Shown here piece after piece: positions 53,397 to 64,000 of a DNA stretch of 64,000 bases (within the stretch, counting starts at the first letter, position 1; each line of letters begins with the position of its first letter). The position numbers were made by a program, and so were the translations under genes. The stretch comes from Ambrosia x helenae (Eukaryota > Streptophyta > Magnoliopsida > Asterales > Asteraceae), in NCBI GenBank assembly GCA_030844895.1, contig CM061224.1:29159992-29223991 (forward strand). The letters are read 5' to 3'. The notes beneath the pieces were generated by a model, which was given only the letters and a program-made list of their open reading frames with translations, was not told the DNA's origin and made no database searches.

Positions 53397-55068
53397 GTCT
53401 CCCCTACTTTAGTAAATTTCGTCTCGAAATTTAATTAAGAGTCAACCTTTTGAAAAATAGGTAAGTGGTTTTATATGGGTTTAATAAGAACAAAAACTTT
53501 TAGTTTATTATGCTTAGATCGAATACGGTATCTAGTCACTTGTGTGATAATTATGCTCGTACGAAAAGTACTTTTTAAAATTTTTTAACTCAAGGTCGTA
53601 CGTAAAAATTTGCAAGTCTAACCGACTAAAGCATTTTTGTAAGGTGGGTGGATGGTAGATAAAATTCGCAAGTTTAACCAACTAACTCATTTTTGGTGAT
53701 TAGTGGAAGAAAAATGGTACATATAGGTAGGTCTGAGTATGGGGTTAATGTAACAAATTTCGGATAGATGAGTAAATATACAGTATAACATATATGAAGT
53801 AGCAAAAATTTGAAAAGATAAGTAAATATACTGAATAATATATAAGAAGTAGTAGGAATTTTGGCTTGTAAAAAAATGTCACTGAGTAATTGGGTGGAAT
53901 AGTAAATATGTGAGCATAATAAGTGACTACATGTTGGAATGAGTAGTTTTTAGTAAAAGATATTTGGTTTGCACAAGGTCGAAAATTTTACTAGAATTTT
54001 TTTTAAAAGACGACTAAGATAAACGAGAAGTTGGACTATTTGAAAACAACTTTTTGGTGATATAAAAAGTATTTATTTAGTTTTGAAATCCAGTATATAA
54101 GTAGTCAAGAAAATATATAAAAGTTAGACGAATCTTGTTTTACATGCATAAATGCTTTTAGGGATTAAGGCCAGAGCTTACGGGATTTAGAAATAGATTC
54201 TTGATAATGGGAGTATTGCTGATTAAGCAGGAAAAGGCAAAAGGAAGAAACGAAGTTGATGGAGATTACAAGTATAGATTATTCATAGCAAGGATGATGT
54301 TGCATAGTAGAGAGTGTGGTTTGAAACAAGGTTATAACATGCATAAAAGATAAATAATGCAAGCGTAATTAGACTAGTAGACTATAACATAAACGGTATC
54401 GCAAAAGATAAATAACATAAGTGTTGGTCAAGATTTTAACTCGTCACCCAAAACTTCTCATGGCACGAATAACTCAACTTTTGGTAGTATGACAGGAGAT
54501 TTATGTATAGGATGTACTGGCGGCGTATCCACCATGCCGTTATCATACCTCATCCGTGTTGTTATTCAAGTCATGATAGGTTACACACACTGGGACTTGT
54601 TATGTTTTCCATTCGCCCAATTTTTGTAATTACGTGTGCACCCGTAATTAGTCCAATTGTCGTATGGTCCACATAATTTGTCTTAGTTATGTGTGGGTCA
54701 CTAGTGGACACAAAATACTTATACACAAAGGAAAAGACAATAGGCTAAGGCATTACAGTTTTGATGTTGTAAACATAGCAAGCAACGTGACATGCAAACA
54801 CATAATGTGAAAAAGGCATTAAGCAAGTTTTTGATGTTATTAACCGTACGTGTTTTGGCGTAGATATATGGTTTCATGACATAGCGGTGTAGACTTGTGC
54901 TTATGCGGTTACGTTCAGATGATAAAATCAAACAAAAGAATGGACAGTTGGATTCCTAATGAAAACGCGTAAAATGTTTTGACTGAGGGAAACATAGAAT
55001 TTGGGTTTATTACAAATTGAATTTTGACTGAGAGCAATTTTAGCTTTTTAAGTCTAAGTGTCAAGTTT
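53397..55068. other. unassigned, probably old retrotransposon interior
   Basis: AT-rich, no coding potential. A loosely repeated phrase (AAATT.GCAAGT.TAACC) occurs near 53610 and 53665. A more GC-rich patch at 54440-54720 has no match I recognise. Confidence 0.35.
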
Positions 55069-57560
55069 TGTAACAACCGGCAAAAATAAGGTAATTCCGT
55101 ACTAATTAACTAATATATGATTAACGTAATTAAATGCAATTATGTGTTGATTATTTATCAAGGCCTTAGGAGATAGCAATTCCCAAATAATGCATAGGAA
55201 TGCATACGTTTAATGACGAAACATGATAGGATCATGTGCGAGTAAACTTATCCGGTATGGACATTGGCGATTACCCGGTAAAAATTAAATAATCGAAAAG
55301 GATCCCGGACACCCAGGATATAAAATAAAGGGTAATTTCACAAAATAAAATGGGTTTTGGAACTCCAAAGCCACAAGTATGAACCTTTCATACGAATCTC
55401 CCGGTAACGAATAAAGTGCGCGTACCGCACCCGATACGCATATAACTTAAAATTTCACCCGACAAAAGCCTAAATAACCAATCAACGCTTAAATTAGGCT
55501 ATGTTTAAGGGTTATTAAAGGTATTTTTAATGTCCGAATAACACGCGGTTAAAACCCGAAAAATACCCGAACGACACCCGAACGAAGAGGGATTTAACTT
55601 ATCAAATAATGGGTAAATATTTGGTGTTGTGGACCCCACCTAAACCCACAAAGGGGCCGGCCTAAACCCTTACAAATTTCCTTTTTCTTTTTGTCCAAAC
55701 ACCCTACATAAATCTAAGGATTTAAGCATGCATGGACAAGGATTATATGCAAGTCTAACAAGTACAAAAGCATGCCCAAATCTTACTTTGTGTAAGAAAG
55801 AAATCGGCCAAATGGCCATGTAAAGCCAAAACAAGATCATGCCATGATATTACACAAGTACACACTTGATTATATAAATCTAATATAGATATTATGGAAG
55901 ATTACAAGTATTTAGCAAGATCCACAAGCCACCTCTCTCTCTCACAAACTCACGGCCAAACACCCTCTACATAATCCACCCAAGATCATTTTTGTACAAC
56001 TTAAATCTCTTAAAATCTTTGGAAAGATCATGTGCAATCTATGAAAGATATGGTGATATTATAAAACATGTGTTAGACACTTGAAGCAACAAAGCAAAAA
56101 CTTCCTCCTTTCTTGCTCTTTTGGTCGTAGGTTATACCACACCCACACACATCTTTCTTTCAAGTTTAACACATTCAAATCACTTCCAAACATCAAGCTT
56201 TCAAAACCCCATTGTGTGTTTCAAGAACTTGGAGCTTAACCACTTGGAAGAACACACTAAACCCCATTCAAATCCAAGGTTTTTGTCTTCCCTAGCCTTG
56301 TGCTAGTAGTAAGCTTCTTAACCTTGCTTTGATCATTAATATTCATGTTATGTGTTCTTAGAAGCAAGTTGTACATGAAGGGTTAAAATGTGGTTTTGAA
56401 ACATAAGCTTTAATAGATTTTACATGAGTAAAATGAATGATTAAAGACATGTAAATGGATCATGGATTTGATGATAGTAATGTAGTGTTTCTTAAAAGTT
56501 ATAAAATCTACACATACACCATGTAGGATGATGATTTGAACATGATTTGTGAAAGAAACTTGAATGTGCTAGAAAATAGTTTTAATCATCATAAAATGAC
56601 CATCTAAGGTCTAATATAAGTTGGAATATGTTAGAAAATCATAAATGTAGAAGTTACATATTTAAAGTCTACTCACTTAGATGAGTGAAATTTGGATATG
56701 TTGGGCAAATACACTAAACACACATATTAGTAGCCTTATTTAAGGAATATAAGACTATTAAAAGTGGTATGATGTAAAAATAATCTAACATTAAGAAGAT
56801 GAATATTCAAAGTCCACTAAGTTGGGTGAAAAATGCTAACTTTGGAAGTTAGGATGGAAAATGCAACATTTGTAAGTTAAGGTACTAATGTTGTAACTTT
56901 GAAAGTTAGGGGACTAAAATGAATATTTTAGAAACTTTAGCCCAAAAATGCAATAACGGAAAGTTTTGGTAAACACTAGTAAACTACTTATGTATTTGGT
57001 ATAAAAAGTGTATTTTTTATAAAAATGGAAGTTTATAGAAATATGGACTTGTATTAAAATAAGGATTTTATAAAAATAAAGATTTTTATAAAAATGTTGA
57101 ACAAGATTTAAAAACTTGGGAAAAATTATACAAAAATGAACACTTTTATATAAATGGGAATATAAAAGTATTGGAAACATTTCTGTATATAAGTTAACAA
57201 GTTGGGTTAAAAATTCAAAAGTATTTTTGAACCCTCCAAGTGATATGTGTTAGGAACTAGAAATGTGAATAATATTTCTATAAAACATATATTGGGAAAA
57301 ACTTGGAAAAATTAACTATACAAGTTAAGATATCGGACTTAGACATGTTAACAAACAATAACGATAAACGGACAAACAAGAGAAAAATGCCATTGCGGCA
57401 AGATAAGAAAATATATATTTTAGGAAGTAAAATATATATAACATGGGTGAAAATTATATAACACTTTCCTAAGTGTTGGAGAAAATATTCGTGGGAGAAA
57501 ACATAACGTAAGTGAGTAGAACGTTAAACAAACGTATGGACTTAACAAGAAAAATTACAC

Positions 57561-57563
<3 letters not shown>

Positions 57564-57612
<49 letters not shown>
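57564..57612. repeat. (TA)n microsatellite
   Basis: About 24 TA units directly before the hairpin array; a short (TG)n run lies at about 57705-57720. Confidence 0.95.
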
Positions 57613-57613
<1 letters not shown>

Positions 57614-57614
<1 letters not shown>

Positions 57615-57985
57615 TCGTCTCGACGAAATTCTAGTATATCTACTTAATGGGAAAGTAGATATGTGGGAAGGAAAACCGAGACGAGTAGACAAAATATATA
57701 TATATGTGTGTGTGTGTGTATGCCGAACCGACGAGATCCTAGTATATTTATTTGAATGGGAAAATAAATATACGGCATGGTGAGTCGAGTCGGGCGTAAG
57801 AATATACTACCGAACGACAAGACCTTAGCACATTTATTTGAATGGGAAAATAAATATGCGGCAAAGTGAGTCAGGTCGAGTGTTACGAAAATATTATATC
57901 GAACGATACGATCTTAAGTATAATTATTTGAATGGGAAAATAATTATACGTTAGGAGAAATCGAATCGAGGATAATAATATACAA
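57614..57985. repeat. four-unit tandem array of hairpins
   Basis: Units of about 90-100 bp. Each has an arm, the invariant AATGGGA loop and the complementary arm. Inner stems: unit 1 ATATCTACTT (57636-57645 with 57653-57662), unit 2 GTATATTTATTT (57732-57743 with 57752-57763), unit 3 (57828-57839 with 57848-57859, one mismatch), unit 4 GTATAATTATTT (57918-57929 with 57938-57949). Unit 1 also has a perfect outer stem CTCGTCTCG (57614-57622) with 57677-57685. Stems differ between units but stay paired. Confidence 0.88.
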
Positions 57986-58984
57986 GTTAAAGAAGTATTA
58001 ACAAGAATAATATATAACTTGTAAGAAAAGGGTAATCCATCGCCAACGAACCTAGGATACGCGTTTAATTAAACGGGAATTGGAATAACTCGTGGTCGGG
58101 GAGTTGGGTGTACAACTTGCCAAGGCACATGCACTATAGGTGTAGTGACTTATACATCTAGGACGTTTGTAGGTGCGAGACCACAAATTTGCTATCTTTC
58201 CTTTTGAGCCGGACACAGATTCAGGTGAGTCTCACGGCCCCATTTTAAACTATTTTACGTTTTTCGGCGGAAAGATATGTTAGGGAAAATGTTTGACTAG
58301 ATAATTACTTGAGATGTGATCGCCACTCGGGGTTGAGACCTCTCTTCTATAATCATTTATTCAGGGAAATGAAACCGAAGGAATATTTGAATAGTACTAT
58401 TGGTGCCTGACAAGGCCCACCCCTAATCGATAGCGTCGATTATGCATCGGCGTATGCCTCGGGTGCACGTATTCTGAAATCAAGTCGTAGGATACCGAGT
58501 AACGACTTGGAGCGGGGCATTATTATTATTTGTCTTGGTTTGATTATAGGCTCAAGTAGAATTGTAGGAACTTGCAACTCCTATAAATTGTCATAACATG
58601 GTATTTCCCAAGAGTTAAAGTTTTGGAAACTAAAAACCTGTGAACTCACCAATATTTATATATTGACGAAATTTAAAACATATCTTTCAGGTAATTGATT
58701 GAAGATGAACATGGAGAGCTGGGTCAACGGAATCTCTCGTATGGGCGTCGGGTGTTTTTGAGGGGTTTCACCTTTATCTCCCAAGTATATGGGGTATATT
58801 TGAGAAACCTCCTTGTCTGTATTAAAAAAAACAATCTAGTTTCTGTGTAATCGTTAAACATGGTTTTTGACGCCTAAATAAATGACCCATTTTCTTAATT
58901 ACTTGTGATTTGCGTTAACCTTGACTTTATACGCTTGAACCGTCGCGCCACGTGTTTCCGCCATTGGCGTGGTGTGACAGAAAG

Positions 58985-58997
58985 TGGTATCAGAGCC
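58985..58997 (+). promoter_or_regulatory. primer binding site, Met-tRNA
   Basis: TGGTATCAGAGCC five bases after the LTR. Confidence 0.92.
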
Positions 58998-59266
58998 AAG
59001 GTTATAGTGAACTAGTATTTTTTTTAAATCTAGACTATAACCGGATTTGGTTCAAAAGGTAAAGTTTTCAAAAATATATAAATATATACGAAACGCAATA
59101 AAGTAGTTTTTCGAAGAACATTGGGTATGAGGAGATTCCGACCAAGCTTGCCATGGGTATTGATATGTGTTACGTTAGTATTAGAAGTTAGGAATGTTAC
59201 TATGAATGTACGCCTTAACTATCTAATTAATAATACATATATATTAGTACGGTTCTTTTGCCAGGG

Positions 59267-59932
59267 ATGTCGGACGCTAAGAGTGCCGCACCGAGCTACG
59301 ATAGTAGCATCCAGATCTTACCAGCTCCACCGGTCGAGGTAGTCGTACTCGACCCAGAGGAGGATGACATGGAGATAGACGCCGCCGTTGGAGGCTCAGG
59401 CAGCGACAGCTCCGAGGAGACTGATCCCAGTGAGGACCCAGAGTGGGCCCCCGCTGGAGACGACATGGCCGCCGTGGCAGACATGCCGATGACAGAGGCA
59501 CCACAGGCCAACTTGCCTCTCGTGCCACTACCTGCCGCACCATTACCACCACACCCTATTCGAGCCGCCAGGGATTTCCCTGCGGGCTGCGCAGGTCCGT
59601 CGAGACCCGCCCCCACCTGGTCTGAGACCGTGGAGACACCCTACGATCGACATGCCGACATCGATCGTGAGCCATTACAGATTCCCCGCATTCCCGTCCC
59701 TCCGGGCATGAGGCTTGTGCCTCAGGTCCGAGGACGAAACGGGTGGATCTCAGACGACTCTGATGACGAGTCAGTAGCGTCTATGGATCACGTAGCTATA
59801 CCCCTACCCCCAGCTGACCAGGAGGAGCCCGTTGCCCCGATGCTAGAGGACGCCCCTATTGCACCTGCGGCCCTTCTCGCCCTACCTGAGCCTGACCGCA
59901 GGATGGGCCAGCCTCTGCAGGACACATTCTAG
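59267..59932 (+). CDS. additional ORF before gag, N-terminal part
   Basis: ATG at 59267 (MSDAKSAAPSYDSS), just after a splice-acceptor-like TTCTTTTGCCAG, so the leader may be spliced. The 221 codons are rich in Pro, Ala, Asp and Glu: an acidic stretch (DPEEDDMEID, SDSSEETDPSEDPEW), then proline-rich segments and a second Asp/Ser-acidic patch (ISDDSDDESVASMD). No domain recognised. It is much more GC-rich than its surroundings. It ends at 59930-59932, but another frame runs through the stop into the next ORF, so both are probably one protein of about 480 residues with one frame change. Sense strand, between primer site and gag. Confidence 0.65.
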   Translation: MSDAKSAAPSYDSSIQILPAPPVEVVVLDPEEDDMEIDAAVGGSGSDSSEETDPSEDPEWAPAGDDMAAVADMPMTEAPQANLPLVPLPAAPLPPHPIRAARDFPAGCAGPSRPAPTWSETVETPYDRHADIDREPLQIPRIPVPPGMRLVPQVRGRNGWISDDSDDESVASMDHVAIPLPPADQEEPVAPMLEDAPIAPAALLALPEPDRRMGQPLQDTF

Positions 59933-59973
59933 AGGGTAGCTCCGCCCGTAGCTCTAAGTTACGCAGGGCGGGC

Positions 59974-60699
59974 ATGACGGCGTTCGCTACTGCAAGCCCC
60001 ACTACCCCCACCGCCGTGGTGTCCACCCCGGAGTGGGCCACTGTTACACAGCCCCTTATGGTCCCCTTGGCCGAGCTTATAGCACCTCCCTCCGCACCCA
60101 TGACATTGCCCATCCCTACTTTACCTATGCTGCCACCCCTCCCAGAGATGCTTACAATACCCCTACCTGTACCTTACACCTTGGGTGCCGGGGCCCCCTT
60201 TATGATGACACCGCCTGCACCGTACACTCTGGGTGCAGGAGACCCGTACCAGATGCCACCCCACTTCACCCCTGGACTACTGGGTTTTGCCCAGCCATTC
60301 ACACCACTACCTGTACCAGCCACAGTCGGCCCATCCCAGCCGACGTACCCCGACTTACCCGGGCCGTCACAGCCCCACGAGATGGCCCCACTATCCGGAC
60401 CGGCTTGGTCCACAGTGATTTCATTGGAGAGTGACTTCCAGACTCTCGCTGACACGGTGCAGCGCACCGTAAGCCAGATGGATCAACAGGCCCGACTCAT
60501 GTGGGCCAGGATTATTGACGCCAGAGATGCACTGGCACACTACGCAGAGGAGCTTCTGCGCATGGACGCACACTGTGGGATCACAGGCGACGCGCACTTC
60601 GCGCACCGCCAGTTCCTATACGATCGCATTATGACTATCAGCATGTCCATCAGTATGTATGCCCCCCAGTACCAGTACCCACCGCCACCACCGCGGTAG
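59974..60699 (+). CDS. additional ORF before gag, C-terminal part
   Basis: 241 codons from the first Met; the frame is open further left to about 59920. Very Pro/Leu-rich with a repeated phrase PYTLGAGAPF and PYTLGAGDPY, then an amphipathic helical part (FQTLADTVQRTVSQMDQQAR, then DALAHYAEELLRM) and a final poly-Pro. The helix could oligomerise. It does not resemble Gag, protease or env proteins I know. Extra ORFs between LTR and gag are known in several plant LTR retrotransposons; their function is mostly unknown. Confidence 0.65.
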   Translation: MTAFATASPTTPTAVVSTPEWATVTQPLMVPLAELIAPPSAPMTLPIPTLPMLPPLPEMLTIPLPVPYTLGAGAPFMMTPPAPYTLGAGDPYQMPPHFTPGLLGFAQPFTPLPVPATVGPSQPTYPDLPGPSQPHEMAPLSGPAWSTVISLESDFQTLADTVQRTVSQMDQQARLMWARIIDARDALAHYAEELLRMDAHCGITGDAHFAHRQFLYDRIMTISMSISMYAPQYQYPPPPPR

Positions 60700-61153
60700 A
60701 CGGGGAGACATTCCAGGGATGCTCGAAGAATCATTTTCAGATGTATATAGTAGTAGTAGTAGTAGCATGATAGCGTAGCACGGATTACAACGCTCGTTTG
60801 CATTTTGCCCAGCCGTGCGGGGTGTGCCGGTATATGACATGATGTTTTTATTATTTCAAAACGATGTATGAGGGATGTTATCCCCTATTTTGTTATTGTA
60901 AACAAAGCGTTGTACTCGTACTGTTGAAATTAATGAAAATCTTATTGTTATGATGGTGAAATATGTTGTTGTATAACTGTGATTGTCTACGATTATTATT
61001 ACTTACTCTATATATTGTGATTTGTGTGATTGTGTGGTGATGTTGTGTTGATTATTATGTTCATGTGATGAGTTGCTACTTATGCTTTGTGTATGACAAT
61101 ATTCATATAAATGTTCGTCAAAATTAACCTTTAATAATTATTATTGAAGTAAA
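60700..61153 (+). other. spacer between additional ORF and gag
   Basis: It looks like a gene 3' UTR: a (TAG)6 run at 60748-60765, then T-rich DNA with TGAAATTAATGAAAATC near 60925-60942, a possible polyadenylation region, then AT-rich DNA up to the gag ATG. Confidence 0.45.
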
Positions 61154-62113
61154 ATGGCACCGGCCACACGAAGCAACAGCAGCAACGACGGATTGCCCGC
61201 AACACCCGCCGAGCTCGAAACGCTAATCTCGGAGCGTATAGCCCGAGCCATCGCGGAGCACGAGGCCGCCCGCTCCGAACGATCGAGGGACAGGACTGGG
61301 AGCGACCGACGTGAGACCTCCCCTACTGGTAAGAGGTTTATGAATAAATGCAAAAGCAATGGGAGATTATCATGAAACTCCTACCCCATAATAACCTACT
61401 ACCTTATTATTGCAGAAACGGCCTCGCGAGAGCGTGGCTGCACTTTCAAGGCTTTTCTGGACTGCAAGCCGATCAATTTTAGCGGCACGGAGGGATCCGT
61501 CGGACTGGTTAAATGGTTCGAGAAGACTGAGGCGGTGATCCGCATCAGTAGTTGTACCCCTCGGCAAACAGTTATGTACTCCACAAATTTGTTCCTGGAT
61601 CAAGCGCTAACTTGGTGGAACAGCCAAGTACAGTCACTGGGAGATGATGCCGCTTACTCCTTATCATGGTTGGAGTTAAAGGAACTCATGATCGCTGAAT
61701 ACTGCCCGGCGAGTGAAGTGCAGAAACTGGAAACCGAATTCTGGAACCTTACCATGGTTGGAGCGGACGTAGCTGGATACACGTCCAGATTCCATGACCT
61801 CTCACGACTGGTACCTCGTTTGGTCACCCCAGAGAACAAGAAGATAGAACGATATCTGTTCGGACTGGCACCACAAATACGCAGCATGGTCACTTCTTCC
61901 AAGCCCACAACCATGCGCGAGGCTATCGACCTCGCTCTGAGCCTCACCGAGGACGCCATCCGAATGGGCACCTTGATCCGAAAGGTGTCGGGATTGAAAA
62001 TTTCTGAGTCCATCAGCGTGGAGGGTAAGAATTTGGGGACAAGTTCAACGGTTGGGTCTAGTGATCAGGGGAACAAGCCAAAGTTTGGGAAACGAAAGCG
62101 TAATGAAGGGTAG
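61154..62113 (+). pseudogene. third Gypsy element: gag, with intron
   Basis: Exon 1 (61154-61328) encodes MAPATRSNSSNDGLPATPAE and an Arg/Glu-rich helix (LETLISERIARAIAEHEAAR). After the intron (61329-61415) the same frame gives FLDCKPINFSGTEGSVG, LTWWNSQVQ, ELMIAEYCPASEV and YLFGLAPQIRSM, the Tekay-type capsid domain, then a basic tail ending KRKRNEG and a TAG at 62111. Zinc knuckles lie beyond, in another frame. Reading without splicing would stop at 61373-61375. Confidence 0.9.
61329..61415 (+). other. intron in gag of the third Gypsy element
   Basis: GTAAGAGGTTTATG at the left and TTATTATTGCAG at the right, 87 bp, AT-rich within a GC-rich coding area. It contains an in-frame TGA (61373-61375), and frame and Gag homology resume exactly after the AG. 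Removal is needed for a full Gag. Confidence 0.78.
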
Positions 62114-64000
62114 AAGGATGGATCATCGGGTGTTCAAACAAGAAAGGGAAAGGGTATGTGGCCACGAGACGTGGAAATGGTGGAAAACAGGGTTATCAGG
62201 GGAAAAACAACGAGACAGTTTGTGGGAAGTGCCGCCGCTCGGGGCACAAGACAGAAGATTGCAGGTCGGGAACACCGAAGAATGGAGGAGCGAGGCCCTG
62301 CTTCGCGTGCGGGTCGCCTGACCATTGGAAGAGGGATTTCCCCAAGCTTAACAACCAAGCACGTGGGCAGGCATTTGTGATTGGTGCCGGTGATGCACGA
62401 CAGGACCCCAACGTGGTCACTGGTACGTTCCCACTTAATGGCCATTATGCTTCTGTATTATTTGATACTGGTGCCGATTTTAGCTTCGTATCCATTGAGT
62501 TTAAAAGATTACTTGGGCTAAAAACTAGTAAACTAGATACACCTTACTCTATAGAATTGGCTAATGGTAAAACTATAGAAACAAGAGAAGTAGCGAAAGA
62601 TTGTAAGTTGGATCTCTGTGGGAACGAATTTGGTATTGATCTCTTGCCGGTTGTACTGGGTAGTTTTGACATAGTCGTTGGCATGGACTGGTTATCCGCA
62701 CATCGTGCCGTCGTTGTTTGCAACGATAAAATAATTCAAGTTCCTCTCGCAAACGGTGAAACTCTTTCGATTCAAGGGGAAAGGCGTGGGACGCCATTAA
62801 GAATTATTACAAGCATGAAGGCCCGAAAGTGTTTAAGGAAAGGCCTTGTCGCATTCTTGGCGCACGTTGTGGATAAGAAAGCCGACGAGTGGAAGTTGGA
62901 AGACATTCCGATAGCTAGGGATTTTCCTGATGTATTCCCAGAAGATTTGCCGGGGTTGCCACCACCTCGACAAGTCGAGTTCCGCATCGACCTTGTTCCT
63001 GGAGCTGCCCCCGTAGCACGATCGCCATATCGCTTAGCTCCATCCGAGATGCAGGAACTATCCAGTCAACTGCAAGAATTGTTAGACAAAGGCTTCATAA
63101 GACCAAGTTTCTCACCTTAGGGAGCTCCTGTCCTATTCGTGAAAAAGAAAGATGGCACCTTTCGTATGTGCATTGATTATCGGGAGCTAAACAAATTAAC
63201 CATTAAAAATCGCTACCCTCTCCCCAGGATCGACGATTTATTTGATCAACTCCAAGGATCCAGCTTCTACTCCAAGATTGATCTAAGGTCCGGCTATCAC
63301 CAGTTGCGTATCCAAGAAGAGGATGTACCAAAAACGGCGTTCAGGACTCGTTATGGGCACTATGAATTCTTGGTAATGCCGTTCGGCTTAACCAACGCAC
63401 CGGCAGTTTTCATGGACTTGATGAATCGCGTGTGTAAGCCATACTTGGATAAATTCGTCATTGTTTTTATTGATGATATTTTGATCTATTCGCGCACTAA
63501 AGAAGACCACGAGAATCACCTTCGGTAAATCCTTGAAGTACTACGCAAAGAGAAGCTCTATGCTAAGTTTTCAAAGTGTGACTTTTGGATTCGAGAAGTC
63601 CACTTCCTAGGCCACGTGGTGAATGAAAAGGGTATACATGTCGATCCCACCAAGATCGAGGCGATTAAAAATTGGGACGCCCCTAGAACTCCTACCGAAG
63701 TACGACAATTTCTTGGCCTTGCGGGTTACTACAGAAGGTTCATCGAGAACTTTTCTAAGATAGAACAGTCTTTAACCATGCTAACCCAAAAGGATGAGAA
63801 GTTCGAGTGGACGGAAAAGCAAGAAGCGGCATTCCAATTGCTAAAAGATAAGTTATGTGGCGCTCCGATATTATCACTCCCCGATGGTACGGAAGATTTT
63901 GTGGTTTACTGTGACGCCTCTCATCAAGGCTTGGGTTGCGTGTTAATGCAACGAGAAAAGGTGATAGCGTATGCTTCCAGACAACTAAAAATCCATGAGA
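62114..64000 (+). pseudogene. third Gypsy element: zinc knuckles, protease, RT, RNase H (partial)
   Basis: Frame 1, clear from about 62158. Zinc knuckles are CGKCRRSGHKTEDC and CFACGSPDHWKRDF, the latter with Phe for the last Cys. Protease has FDTGADFSFVS and VVGMDWLSAH. RT has SKIDLRSGYHQL, MPFGLTNAPAVF and FIDDILIYS (about 63463-63490), then FLGLAGYYRRFIENF. RNase H starts with VVYCDASHQGLG and runs off the window. Stops: TAG at 63118 where relatives have Trp (SSPWGAP), TAA at 63526. Pol roles are protein processing and cDNA synthesis; this copy cannot do this without readthrough. Confidence 0.93.

Larger units (their letters stand above)
55069..58979 (+). repeat. 5' LTR of the third Gypsy element
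   Basis: TGTAACAACCGG to GGTGTGACA, followed by the primer site. The right boundary is firm; the left is taken from the TG start, without a partner to compare. Near the end it shares AAAACCTGTGAACTCACC with the Tekay-2 LTR. It contains a (TA)n run and a tandem array of hairpin units. Confidence 0.75.
55069..64000 (+). mobile_element. third Ty3/Gypsy element, 3' end outside window
   Basis: A 3.9 kb 5' LTR, Met-tRNA primer site, an additional Pro-rich ORF, then gag with an intron, protease, RT and the start of RNase H. Pol is close to the Tekay copies in this window at protein level, but the LTR is unrelated in sequence. Stops (62111, 63118, 63526) and frame changes make it defective. Integrase and 3' LTR lie beyond the window. 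Confidence 0.88.

Noticed and set aside
57614..57985. CRISPR-like array
   Set aside because: Plant nuclear DNA; units are diverged tandem repeats with internal hairpins and no constant repeat with unique spacers.
59277..59616. Minus-strand ORFs of 91 and 106 codons
   Set aside because: Shadows of the GC-rich additional ORF on the plus strand.

Overview
This window is repeat-dense plant nuclear DNA. I see no intact single-copy host gene. The signs are LTR retrotransposons primed by initiator Met-tRNA, a Cassandra TRIM with 5S rRNA-derived LTRs, Helitrons carrying plant gene pieces, and chromodomain Tekay-type Ty3/Gypsy and SIRE-type Ty1/Copia elements. The overall style (long AT-rich Tekay LTRs, SIRE-like Copia) suggests a large eudicot genome, possibly Asteraceae. 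That last step is inference.

Layout. 1-4541: 3' part of an L1-type LINE (ORF1 tail, frameshifted ORF2, poly-A). 4542-5704: unassigned, then a possible organellar insert. 5705-12705: a ~0.7 kb tandem duplication whose first unit is split by a complete SIRE-like gag-only retrotransposon on the minus strand (6012-11590, target duplication ATTAT). 12706-14985: mostly unassigned. 14986-28287: a minus-strand Helitron carrying pieces of a calcineurin B-like (CBL) gene and a B3-domain gene, split by a complete minus-strand Tekay element (17539-27891, target duplication GGTAG). 28283-30883: a second Helitron, head-to-tail with the first, holding a 439 bp MULE-type MITE. 30884-32805: a third Helitron remnant, holding a 1493 bp MULE-type element that itself holds a 624 bp Cassandra TRIM. 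34490-34798: a GRF zinc-finger pseudogene. 35349-41504: a SIRE-like Copia cut off inside reverse transcriptase. 41505-52929: Tekay-family LTR material, namely a truncated LTR, then an LTR-gag-pol-LTR copy with no matching target duplication. 52930-55068: an old LTR/polypurine-tract remnant and unassigned DNA. 55069-64000: the 5' LTR (3.9 kb) and most of a third Gypsy element, with an extra ORF before gag, an intron in gag, and a pol that runs out of the window.

None of the retrotransposon polyproteins is intact: each pol carries stops or frameshifts. LTR pairs are nevertheless nearly identical in the gag-only element, Tekay-1 and Cassandra, so defective copies have moved recently and presumably used proteins made elsewhere.

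The least explained structure is in the LTRs. The third Gypsy LTR has four tandem units that each fold into a hairpin with compensating base changes. The Tekay-2 LTR family has a different set of hairpins, also with compensating changes, just upstream of its TATA box. Tekay-1 has perfect palindromes in a similar place.
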